Part shown: one piece after another, positions 17,902-25,477 of the stretch
Layout of the letters: every line of letters starts with the position of its first letter
How positions within the stretch are numbered: position 1 is the stretch's first letter
NCBI GenBank assembly: GCA_945866125.1
Contig: CAMBFZ010000020.1
Span: 5,117 to 69,116 of the forward strand
DNA from: Bordetella parapertussis
Lineage (GTDB): Bacteria > Pseudomonadota > Gammaproteobacteria > Burkholderiales > Burkholderiaceae_D
Length of the DNA: 64,000 nt
Reading direction: 5' to 3'
Translations under genes and position numbers: made by a program
Notes under the pieces: generated by a model
What the model saw: the letters and a program-made list of their open reading frames with translations, nothing else
What the model was told of the DNA's origin: nothing
The model's database searches: none

Positions 17902-18693
17902 ATGAACAAGATTGAAAATGTAAAGCATAGCGCGCTAGAAATTCGTCTCGAAAAACATTTTTCAGCAATATTAAAAGATGAAATTGTAATGAAAAAAATG
18001 CGGAATGAATTTCATCGAAACGGTTACTTTAATTTCAAAAATTTCAGTTTTTTACCCGAAGATATTTTAAAAAATGTGCATCTTGAAGTGCACGATCTTC
18101 TCAATAAAAATGCTATTCGCCGCGATGTGACTGTCGCTTCGACCGGAAACACGTATCGAAAAATGTACAACGTCAATCAACCCGAAATCAAACAAAATGG
18201 CGAGCTGATTGCATTACTTTATGAATCGCCTGCGGTGCGAAATTTTCTAGGTGATATCGCTCGTGACGATATCGTTTCCTGCTGGGAGCAAGAACAATAT
18301 TTGATCACGAAATTAAGCCATCCAGGTGACACGCACGGCTGGCACTGGGGAGATTATCCTTACACCATGATCTGGATTATTGAAGCACCCGAAGACCCAG
18401 CAATCGGCGGCGTGTTGCAGTGTGTCCCCCATACCGAATGGGATAAGCAAGATCCGCGCATCTGGGAATACATCCTCACAAACGACGTTAAGTCATACCA
18501 CCATCTGAAGGGCGACGTCTATTTTTTGAAATCAGACACGACCTTGCATCATGTCGTGCCCATTCAGCAGGAAACTACCAGAATCATTCTCAATACGTGC
18601 TGGGCCAGTGCCCACGACCGACGCAGCGACGTCGAGCACGAAAGTATTGACGTCATTTGGGGCACTGAGGCCAGAACAGTCGCCGCAATCTAA
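17902..18693 (+). CDS. Candidate BesD-family Fe(II)/2-oxoglutarate radical halogenase of a free amino acid
   Basis: A 263-residue, AT-rich gene. The metal site reads H148-W149-G150-D151. A hydroxylase of this superfamily needs Asp or Glu where Gly150 stands; Gly or Ala there is the mark of 2-oxoglutarate halogenases, where chloride occupies the site. The second iron His is H216 or H217 (LHHVVP) and the 2-oxoglutarate Arg is R227. From memory of BesD work (iron site H137/G139/H204; substrate residues H134, E120, D140, N219), a near-constant offset of 11-12 gives H145, E131, D151 and N231, all present. BesD chlorinates L-lysine at C4. I chose ATG 17902 for its GGGAG site and family length. Start of a five-gene operon. 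A non-halogenating relative cannot be excluded. Confidence 0.75.
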   Translation: MNKIENVKHSALEIRLEKHFSAILKDEIVMKKMRNEFHRNGYFNFKNFSFLPEDILKNVHLEVHDLLNKNAIRRDVTVASTGNTYRKMYNVNQPEIKQNGELIALLYESPAVRNFLGDIARDDIVSCWEQEQYLITKLSHPGDTHGWHWGDYPYTMIWIIEAPEDPAIGGVLQCVPHTEWDKQDPRIWEYILTNDVKSYHHLKGDVYFLKSDTTLHHVVPIQQETTRIILNTCWASAHDRRSDVEHESIDVIWGTEARTVAAI

Positions 18694-18805
18694 ATCATTT
18701 ACCTGCATCCGACCGCCACCGTCGACTATCGTTGTATCGGCGGTGCTTTCAGACGATCAGACACCAATCCGCGTCGATTCGAAGACGCACCAACTCATTG
18801 AAACC
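18694..18805 (+). other. Spacer with a possible hairpin between halogenase-like and diiron-oxidase-like genes
   Basis: A 112-base gap, unusually long for this otherwise tight operon. ACCGCC (18712-18717) can pair with GGCGGT (18739-18744) around a 21-base loop. There is no T-tract, so it is not a normal terminator. It could be a processing or attenuation element or mean nothing. Confidence 0.3.
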
Positions 18806-19555
18806 ATGACTATCTCAACACATACATTTAAAGAAAAAACTGCCTACGTCATGCGCGACGACGCCGTGCGCGTCGACGCACAAGAATTTATGGATGAACA
18901 AATCGAACTCATTTTGTGTCATCGGGCAACCAGGCATCCATTTTTGGAAGCCTATGCGCAGAGTGGATTACCGGCCGATGCAAGCACCATCCTTTATCTG
19001 GAAACCTTGCATTATTTTAAATTTTTGCCATTTTATGTCTGCGGCATCTCGACCATTACACGCGACGAATCAATCTTGCGGGCTATTGCATTTAATGCGC
19101 GTGACGAACTGGGTCAGACCAAATCACATGCGGATATTTACCGCGAATTTTTATTGAAAAAAAATATTAGCGCCGAAGAAATCGACCAATATCAATGCCT
19201 ATCGAGTACGCAAGCGCTCAACGATGGTATTCGGGCGCTGTATTCAACGCCTCCTCTGCAAAAAGCCATCGGCGCGCTGTTTGCAGACGAAGCCATGTCG
19301 GCATCAATGGTTTCTAAATACAACGATGGTCTCATCAAAGAAGGCTTAAGCGAACGCGATCGTGGCTTTTGGACCTTGCACATGGAAGTTGAAGTAGGTC
19401 ATTCCAATGCGATATTCAATGTAATGGAAAAATATCTTCATTCACCAACCGATCGTCAGTTATTCAAAGAAGGAATTCAGCAATATCTGCACTTGATGGA
19501 GATGTATTGGGATGGCATCGCTGCAAAAATAAAAAAGGAATGCCATCATGAATAA
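18806..19555 (+). CDS. Candidate BesC-like heme-oxygenase-fold diiron oxidase (HDO)
   Basis: A 249-residue all-helical protein. Candidate iron ligands are E66 (YLETLHYF), E101 and H108 (DELGQTKSH), E162 (ADEAM), and H192-xxx-E196-xx-H199 (HMEVEVGH). The last motif corresponds to the HxxxDxxH of UndA, SznF and BesC enzymes, with Glu in place of Asp. In the Bes pathway BesC cleaves 4-chlorolysine to 4-chloroallylglycine, so adjacency to a BesD-like gene strongly suggests a similar C-C cleavage or desaturation. I chose ATG 18806 (MTISTHTF) by family length; the frame is open upstream into the previous gene. No strong ribosome site is seen. Its end overlaps the exporter gene by eight bases. Confidence 0.75.
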   Translation: MTISTHTFKEKTAYVMRDDAVRVDAQEFMDEQIELILCHRATRHPFLEAYAQSGLPADASTILYLETLHYFKFLPFYVCGISTITRDESILRAIAFNARDELGQTKSHADIYREFLLKKNISAEEIDQYQCLSSTQALNDGIRALYSTPPLQKAIGALFADEAMSASMVSKYNDGLIKEGLSERDRGFWTLHMEVEVGHSNAIFNVMEKYLHSPTDRQLFKEGIQQYLHLMEMYWDGIAAKIKKECHHE

Positions 19556-20465
19556 AAAAAATGATGTGACAAGCGGGCTTGTGTACGGACTAGGCGCCAC
19601 CTTGTTATGGGGCTCTTATCCGCTTTGGTACAAGCCGCTGTCGCAGTTAAATGCGTATCACCTACTGTCTTGGCGGATTGTATTCGCCGAAGCCTGCCTG
19701 CTCGCGCTGATTGTGTTGACCGGGCGTTTGGGCTTGGTGAAAACGACCTTACAAACGATACGCTTTCGTCATGTGCTGACTGTAGCCGTCGTATTGAGTC
19801 TATGGTGGTTACTTTATATCTACGGAATTATGAGCGGCCGCGTACTCGAAGTCGCTTTCGGCTATTTTCTCAGTCCCATTATGAGTATGGTCGTGTCGCG
19901 GCTCATCTTTAAGGAGCCCTTATCTGCTCTGCAACTTGCTGCATTTTCCCTCGCGGTAGCTGGTGTGTCGCTGATGGCGTTCGAATTATTGAATCTGCAC
20001 GCATTCCCATGGATCGCCATCATTATTGGTTTTTGCTATTCGTTTTACGGCTTGTTTAAGAAAAAAGTGCCGGGGGATCCTGTAGTGGTCCAAAGTGTTG
20101 AGATCGCCATCATGCTGCCCTTCGCGGCGTGCTTTCTTTTTGTTGCAGGTGCACAGGGGGAAGGCCACACATTTTTGCTTTCGACAAATACCGATCTGCT
20201 CCTCCTGGCTACTGGCTTAATCACGGTCTTGCCGCTTTGGTGGTACAGCAGGGCAGCGAAGCAATTGCCAATGATGACGCTGAGCTTTTTACAATTCGTG
20301 CCCCCTACTTGCAATTTTTTTCTTGCCGCTCTTGTGTATCACGAGACGATTTCCCCTTTAAAAATGGGCGCGTTTTTATGCATCTGGACTGCATTGGGCA
20401 TATTTACTTGGGACTCGGTGAACAAGCAAAAACAACCGGTGCTACTCATGGCCGTTAAGCCTTGA
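19548..20465 (+). CDS. EamA/RarD-family membrane transporter
   Basis: A 305-residue, ten-helix membrane protein of the drug/metabolite transporter superfamily. The start (GLGATLLWGSYPLWYKPL) and the LLYIYGI-x-EVAFGYFLSPI segment are typical of RarD. Such proteins include amino-acid and metabolite exporters (for example RhtA) as well as poorly defined RarD proteins. Overlap with the diiron-oxidase-like gene by eight bases points to coupled expression. In this setting export of the operon's amino-acid product is the best guess, but import or another substrate is possible. Confidence 0.85.
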   Translation: MNKKNDVTSGLVYGLGATLLWGSYPLWYKPLSQLNAYHLLSWRIVFAEACLLALIVLTGRLGLVKTTLQTIRFRHVLTVAVVLSLWWLLYIYGIMSGRVLEVAFGYFLSPIMSMVVSRLIFKEPLSALQLAAFSLAVAGVSLMAFELLNLHAFPWIAIIIGFCYSFYGLFKKKVPGDPVVVQSVEIAIMLPFAACFLFVAGAQGEGHTFLLSTNTDLLLLATGLITVLPLWWYSRAAKQLPMMTLSFLQFVPPTCNFFLAALVYHETISPLKMGAFLCIWTALGIFTWDSVNKQKQPVLLMAVKP

Positions 20466-20500
20466 TTGGCAGCGTAGTCAGCCGACGTAATGGAGCTCAA

Positions 20501-21490
20501 ATGAAAAAAATCGCCGTTGTTGGTTGTACCGGCGCCGTCGGCCTGACGATGCTTGAATTGCTAGCCAGTTACCGCGCTACGGTTGTTTGCATGGCATCTG
20601 GACGATCGGCCAAACAAACGCTGAGCGTAGGCAAAAAAACTTATGTGATCGAAGAATTTTCAGTGGCCGCTTGTCGCGACTGCGATCTGGTATTTTTGTG
20701 CGTGTCTGGTCAATTTGCACTGGAATACGGGCGTGAATTAGCGCAATCCTCCATCGTTATTGATAACTCTTCAGCGTATCGGTATCACGATGATGTTCCT
20801 CTGCTTGTGCCGCCGGTGAATGGGCAGTCTTATCGGGGCGAGCGTTTAATTGCCAATCCTAATTGCTCATCGGCCATTGCACTGATGGTTCTTGGTCCGC
20901 TACATCGGGCGTATGGACTCGAGAGCCTGATTGTCTCAACCTATCAAGCTGCTAGCGGCGCTGGCCGCCCGGCGATGTTGGAATTGCTCGAGCAGGCCAA
21001 GTCGTTTACGGATTATCGCGACATTCAGGCAAGTCATTATTTTCCGCACAGTCTCGCTTTTAATGTAATTCCCCAAGTTGATGTGTTCGAATCGAATGGC
21101 TACACCCGAGAAGAGATGAAAGTGGTTTGGGAAGTCCGCAAGGTATTGCAGCTGCCCGACTTGCCAATCAGCACGACCGCCGTGCGTGTACCCACACTTC
21201 GCTCGCATGCGGAAAGCCTGAGCATTCGCTTCGCACAGCCGATCGCCTCACTCGACGCGGCCAGAGAATTGTTACGTCATTCGCCGGGAGTTGAGCTGGT
21301 GGACAGGCCTGATCAAGCTAGTTATCCGATGCCCATCACGTCGACCTATAAGCATGCAGTTGAAGTGGGACGTCTGCGTTACAACCTTATTTACGGACAA
21401 TACGGCCTGGACATGTTCATCAGCGGTGATCAGTTATTAAGAGGGGCAGCATTAAACGCCTTTGAAATCATGCAGCTGGTAATCGATTGA
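20501..21490 (+). CDS. Aspartate-semialdehyde dehydrogenase-like enzyme (accessory copy)
   Basis: A 329-residue protein of the ASADH/N-acetyl-glutamyl-phosphate reductase fold. GCTGAVG binds NADP near residue 9. The nucleophile is C122 (NPNCSSA), Q149 lies in STYQAASGAG, the phosphate-binding Arg is probably R94, and R229/H236 lie in RVPTLRSHAES. The complete catalytic set implies activity with a beta-aspartyl phosphate-like substrate. The ATG at 20501 is preceded by GGAG. Residence inside a halogenase-like operon suggests a specialised duty: supply of aspartate-family precursor, a resistant isozyme, or reduction of a pathway intermediate. Which one cannot be told. Its stop overlaps the TTG of the antiporter gene (TTGA). 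Confidence 0.85.
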   Translation: MKKIAVVGCTGAVGLTMLELLASYRATVVCMASGRSAKQTLSVGKKTYVIEEFSVAACRDCDLVFLCVSGQFALEYGRELAQSSIVIDNSSAYRYHDDVPLLVPPVNGQSYRGERLIANPNCSSAIALMVLGPLHRAYGLESLIVSTYQAASGAGRPAMLELLEQAKSFTDYRDIQASHYFPHSLAFNVIPQVDVFESNGYTREEMKVVWEVRKVLQLPDLPISTTAVRVPTLRSHAESLSIRFAQPIASLDAARELLRHSPGVELVDRPDQASYPMPITSTYKHAVEVGRLRYNLIYGQYGLDMFISGDQLLRGAALNAFEIMQLVID

Positions 21491-22836
21491 ACCTTGTGCC
21501 GATTGCGCTTCTTATTATTTTTTCAGGCTGCCTGTGCGCGACCTCGCTCATCAGCGCAATTTGTCGGCCTTTACTGACGATACCGTCTGTATTTTTACAT
21601 CTTTTACTTGGCATTGGATTGGGTGTTCTGATCAAGACACCTTTTATCAGCGAGACCCTTCCTTTTTTTCAGCCGTCGTCGGCAGCCCACACGATAGGCT
21701 TGATCGGATGGATTGGCATATTATTATTGATCGCACTAGGCACAAGCGAATCCGATGAAATTGACTCTCCGCCAAATACGCATTGGAAACAGGCCGTTGC
21801 CATTAGCGTGGCTGCATTTGGCGGCACGTTTGTTCTGGCCTCGTTAGCGGGATGCAGTCTCGGCATTTTTGTGCCTGCCCTGATGGGTGCGCAGGCAACA
21901 TTACTATCGTTTTCAATGGCAATTGGGCTGGCCTGCGCCGTTACCGCTTTGCCAGTTCTTATTAGCATGCTGCACGAAAGTAATGATCAGAACAGCACAC
22001 TGGGTAAGCTCGCCGTGCGTATCGCCGTGCTCGACGATCTGTGGCTTTGGTTGATGATGGCTGTGCTGCTAGGTTTGGTGAACAGGCAAACTAATCTTGG
22101 CAGCCATTTGTTAAAGGTAGCTGGCTTGGTCGCTTGTGCGCTTTTTTTATTCAAGCCGGTAGTCCATTTTTTTTATCAACGCTTTCCCAGTTTGCGCCCC
22201 GCGAATAGCATCATTTTAGGATTGACATTGATCGTGCTCTGCGCAAGCGCGAGCGAAGCATTGGGGTTGCACGCCTTGTTTGGGGCGTTTATCTCGGGGT
22301 GGATTGTGCCTCCGCCGCAAATCAAACTTTTAAAATCGTTGGTGTTACCAGTTACACAGGCCTTATTTGTACCCTTCTTTTTTATAGCAACCGGCATGCA
22401 TATCGCCTTGCCCGTTGCAAGTAGCGATCTGCTGCTGTTGACCGCGGGTTTTACAGTAATGGGCTTGGGCATCAAAATGATATTGGCGAGTCTTGCCGCA
22501 CGCGCGACAGGTTTAGCTTGGGGAGAGTCAATTGAACTGGGCGCTTTATTACAATGCAAAGGCCTGATGGAAATTGTCACACTGGGTATCATGCACGATG
22601 CCAAAATTATCAGCACCCCGGTATTTTCGGCATTAATCGTGATGGCCTTATTGTGTACGATCCTGACAGCGCCGATGCGCTCACTGGTGGGCAAGTTTAG
22701 GAATCACCCTCTTATCACGCAACAAAAATCCCGCGAACGAAAGCCAGACGATGCAAACGTATCTGTATCGCACCCCAAACAGTCTGCTACGCTGTTTGAT
22801 GCACCATCCGCACATGAGCCATCCCTGCTTCCATAA
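21487..22836 (+). CDS. Cation:proton antiporter, CPA2/Kef-like membrane protein
   Basis: A 449-residue protein with about 12 membrane helices and a hydrophilic 50-residue tail. Family patterns include LGIGLGVLI, CAVTALPVLISML, RIAVLDDLWLWL (paired Asp as in monovalent cation/H+ exchangers), LFGAFISGW, and the late LLQCKGLMEIVTLGI. No C-terminal TrkA-N domain follows, unlike KefB/KefC. It probably exchanges Na+/K+ for H+. The TTG start overlaps the ASADH stop. Its last 50 bases overlap the convergent GNAT gene on the other strand. Why an antiporter is coupled to this operon is unknown. Confidence 0.83.
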   Translation: MNLVPIALLIIFSGCLCATSLISAICRPLLTIPSVFLHLLLGIGLGVLIKTPFISETLPFFQPSSAAHTIGLIGWIGILLLIALGTSESDEIDSPPNTHWKQAVAISVAAFGGTFVLASLAGCSLGIFVPALMGAQATLLSFSMAIGLACAVTALPVLISMLHESNDQNSTLGKLAVRIAVLDDLWLWLMMAVLLGLVNRQTNLGSHLLKVAGLVACALFLFKPVVHFFYQRFPSLRPANSIILGLTLIVLCASASEALGLHALFGAFISGWIVPPPQIKLLKSLVLPVTQALFVPFFFIATGMHIALPVASSDLLLLTAGFTVMGLGIKMILASLAARATGLAWGESIELGALLQCKGLMEIVTLGIMHDAKIISTPVFSALIVMALLCTILTAPMRSLVGKFRNHPLITQQKSRERKPDDANVSVSHPKQSATLFDAPSAHEPSLLP

Positions 22837-23212
22837 AATCGTCGCCTTCGACAATAAATCCATGACGGGTATAAAACGCTTTGGCTGTTACCTGAGCATG
22901 CAGCACAAGCCTGGTATGGCCCTGTCGCTGCGCCTCCTCAAGTAAGGTGCCTAGCACCAGACTGCCAATCCCCTGCCCGCGCAACGACTTACTCACTGCC
23001 ATGCGGCCGATATGCCCGTCTGGCAGCAGACGGCCGGTTGCGACGGGCTCATTATCGTCATCATAGGCAACGGCGTGAATGCTGACGGTATCGCCCTCAT
23101 CCCATTCGAGCTCGATCGGAACGCCTTGCTCAATAACAAAGACTTCCACGCGCAGACGCTGGGCATCATCGCGGAGCGTATCCCACTCACCCGTGACAAT
23201 TCGCCAGCTCAT
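22787..23212 (-). CDS. GNAT-family N-acetyltransferase (ElaA-like)
   Basis: A 141-residue acetyltransferase. It shows LRVEVFVIEQGVP-ELEWD at the N-terminus, VATGRLLPDG, IGRMAVSKSLRGQGIGSLVLG (the acetyl-CoA loop) and FYTRHGFIVEG. These are features of ElaA-type GNAT proteins of unknown substrate. The ATG at 23212 overlaps the stop of the thioesterase upstream (ATGA). It is the last gene of the ten-gene minus-strand series and its 3' end overlaps the antiporter gene. Confidence 0.88.
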   Translation of the reverse strand: MSWRIVTGEWDTLRDDAQRLRVEVFVIEQGVPIELEWDEGDTVSIHAVAYDDDNEPVATGRLLPDGHIGRMAVSKSLRGQGIGSLVLGTLLEEAQRQGHTRLVLHAQVTAKAFYTRHGFIVEGDDFMEAGMAHVRMVHQTA

Positions 23213-23646
23213 GTCTTGACTGCCAATCCTTGCTCGAACGCGCACAACCTAGCGCGCCAGGTTTCTGGCACAGGTTCGCTTTTGCGCACCAGACTATCAG
23301 CATGCACGTACAGCATCTCGCCTGAAATCAGCAGAGCCTCACCGTGATAGATCTCAATCACAAACCGTAGCGAGCTACGGCCCAGCTCAGCGCAACGCAC
23401 ACCAATCTCGAGGACGTCATCAAACCGCGCTGGTGCGAGATACTCGATGGTGGCCTTGCGGGCAAACATCTCTAGGTTGGCGGCGGCCTGCGCAAGGACA
23501 TCTGGCAAGCCAGTGCCGCGCCAATATTCGGTGAAGGCAACATCGAAATAATTGAGATAGTGGCCGTTGAAGACAATCGCCTGCATGTCGACCTCAGACC
23601 AACGAACTCGCAGCGAGTGAAAAAAAGTAAAGTCTTGGCGTGCCAT
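23209..23646 (-). CDS. Acyl-CoA thioesterase, YbgC/4HBT hotdog type
   Basis: A 145-residue hotdog-fold protein. The start region (RVRWSEVDMQAIVFNGHYLNYFDVAFTEYW) is the 4-hydroxybenzoyl-CoA thioesterase signature, with Asp in the catalytic position and Q-A in place of the usual x-G. It hydrolyses acyl-CoA esters; the chain is unknown. Coupled to the GNAT gene by ATGA and 21 bases downstream of the alpha/beta hydrolase. Confidence 0.87.
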   Translation of the reverse strand: MARQDFTFFHSLRVRWSEVDMQAIVFNGHYLNYFDVAFTEYWRGTGLPDVLAQAAANLEMFARKATIEYLAPARFDDVLEIGVRCAELGRSSLRFVIEIYHGEALLISGEMLYVHADSLVRKSEPVPETWRARLCAFEQGLAVKT

Positions 23647-23667
23647 GATGATTAGGGTGAAATTTAT

Positions 23668-24567
23668 TTATTCAAATAAAAAACGACGAATTAAATGGGT
23701 CACGTTTTCCGGTTGTTCATGCACGACCCAATGAGAGGCATCCGGCAGACGCTCGATGTGCAAGTCGTCCACGAAGCTATCCAAGCCCTCAAGCAAAACA
23801 GGTAACAGCGCGCGGTCCCGTTCACCCCAAATGACCCGGACTGGCACATTGCAATGAAAGTCTGCTGGATCAAGCTGCAGTTTGGCTGCGCCTGCATCAG
23901 TTGCCGTGGGTGGATGCAAGGGTGAGGCCCGATAATAATTCACGCCCCCAGTAAGCCCGCGCGACCAAAACGCATGATACTGCGCCCGGGTAGGCGCATC
24001 AAACCAAGCCGGCACTGCGTCGCCCATACCGACAAAGAGCTGTTCCATCACCCGAAAATTTTCTTTGCTAAGCGCGTCCTCGGAGCCGCTCGCGCGCAGC
24101 CAGTTCATGTACGCACTAGCGGCCTGCTGCGCAGGATCATGCGCGAGCGCCTGCGCGAACAAATAGGGATGCGTGGCGTTGATGATGATGAGTCGTTGCA
24201 GTAACGCGGGCTGGGTAATGGCAATATGCCAGGCGATCGCACCGCCCCAATCATGGGCGACCATCACGCAATCTTCGTATCCCAAACTGTTGATGAATAG
24301 CGTCAGGTCTTGCGCAATCAGTTTGGGGCGATAGGCTGCGACATCGGTGGGCATATCCGACAAATTAAAGCCGCGCAAATCTGGCGCAACGGCAAAATAA
24401 TCTTGACCAAATTGCGCCAACTGCGACTGCCACGCAAACCAACATTCGGGAAAGCCGTGCAGGAAGATGATCAGTGGGCGGCCTGGTTCTCCAGCCGACG
24501 CATAGTGCAGGCGGGTGCCGTTTGACAGCGAGGCAAACTGTCCCGACTGCACCGGTACGCCTGTCAT
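23668..24567 (-). CDS. Alpha/beta hydrolase, epoxide hydrolase-like
   Basis: A 299-residue hydrolase. HGFPECWFAW is the HGxP oxyanion motif, the nucleophile is the Asp of VAHDWGGAIAW, the second acid is in IWGERDRALLP, and the catalytic His is in DASHWVVHEQP. An Asp nucleophile marks the epoxide hydrolase/haloalkane dehalogenase group. The NYYRASP cap segment is epoxide-hydrolase-like. It overlaps the SDR gene upstream by ATGA and is probably part of the same operon. The substrate is unknown. Confidence 0.87.
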   Translation of the reverse strand: MTGVPVQSGQFASLSNGTRLHYASAGEPGRPLIIFLHGFPECWFAWQSQLAQFGQDYFAVAPDLRGFNLSDMPTDVAAYRPKLIAQDLTLFINSLGYEDCVMVAHDWGGAIAWHIAITQPALLQRLIIINATHPYLFAQALAHDPAQQAASAYMNWLRASGSEDALSKENFRVMEQLFVGMGDAVPAWFDAPTRAQYHAFWSRGLTGGVNYYRASPLHPPTATDAGAAKLQLDPADFHCNVPVRVIWGERDRALLPVLLEGLDSFVDDLHIERLPDASHWVVHEQPENVTHLIRRFLFE

Positions 24568-25469
24568 GTTTTCGCTCGCAATGCGGCTTGCAGTTTCTCG
24601 CGTACATGTGGCGCAGCCTCGTACGGGTCACCCGGGTTACTGCCGGTGACGATATCTTCCATCCGCTTTTGAACATTGCCTAGCGCGCCGGGATGCGAGT
24701 AAATATAGAACTGTTTTTCTGCAATGGCAGCAAAGGTACATTCCGCTACCTCTGTGGCGCTCACCTTACCGGACGAGACCGCTTTTGCCATCGTCGCCTG
24801 TGACGCCATTTGACTCGCCGTCGGAGCTGAAGCCGGCACATCATCGGGCCGGTTACGATCCGACTGGCTGATGCCGGTCTGCACAAAATACGGACAAAGC
24901 ACCGAGGCCCCAATTGGCGCGCCGACCAGATCGAGGTCGTGATAAAGGGATTCTGTCAGAGACACAACGGCATGCTTGGAGACGTTGTAGACGCCCATCG
25001 TAGGCGGATTAAGCAGGCCGGCCATCGACGCGGTATTAACAATATGGCCTTCGAAATCCGGATCATCTTTTGCGCATGCGAGCATGAGAGGCGTGAAAAC
25101 CCGGACGCCGTGAATCACGCCCCACAGGTTGACACCGAGTACCCATTCCCAATCAGCCTGGGTGCTCTCCCACACCAAACCACCAGCGCCCACGCCGGCA
25201 TTATTGAACACCAGATGCACGGCACCAAAGCGCGCCATCGCGGCCTGCGCCAGCGCCTCGACCTGCTCCCCTTTGCGCACGTCACATGGCATGGCGAGCA
25301 CCTGTGCGCCTTGCGCCTCGAGCTCAGCGGCGGTGGCCGCTAAGGCCTCCTGCTGCACGTCGGCCAACACCAGGCGCATACCCAAGCGTGCGCCAATGAT
25401 GGCAAACTCACGGCCAAAGCCACTGGCAGCACCCGTGATGACGGCCACCCGATTGTGGAAATTTTTCAT
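24564..25469 (-). CDS. Short-chain dehydrogenase/reductase
   Basis: A 301-residue SDR with GAASGFGREFA, the NNAG motif, catalytic Ser in NTASMAG and YNVSK (Tyr/Lys). The long C-terminal portion (residues 200-301) resembles SDRs of lipid or steroid catabolism found with acyl-CoA enzymes. Substrate unknown. It starts eight bases after the CurA-like gene and is coupled to the hydrolase by ATGA. Confidence 0.88.
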   Translation of the reverse strand: MKNFHNRVAVITGAASGFGREFAIIGARLGMRLVLADVQQEALAATAAELEAQGAQVLAMPCDVRKGEQVEALAQAAMARFGAVHLVFNNAGVGAGGLVWESTQADWEWVLGVNLWGVIHGVRVFTPLMLACAKDDPDFEGHIVNTASMAGLLNPPTMGVYNVSKHAVVSLTESLYHDLDLVGAPIGASVLCPYFVQTGISQSDRNRPDDVPASAPTASQMASQATMAKAVSSGKVSATEVAECTFAAIAEKQFYIYSHPGALGNVQKRMEDIVTGSNPGDPYEAAPHVREKLQAALRAKT

Positions 25470-25477
25470 GCGTATTC

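Noticed and set aside
18551..18805. Upstream extension of the diiron-oxidase gene into the halogenase-like gene
   Set aside because: The extra 85 residues are out of line with HDO proteins and are just the halogenase gene read in another frame.
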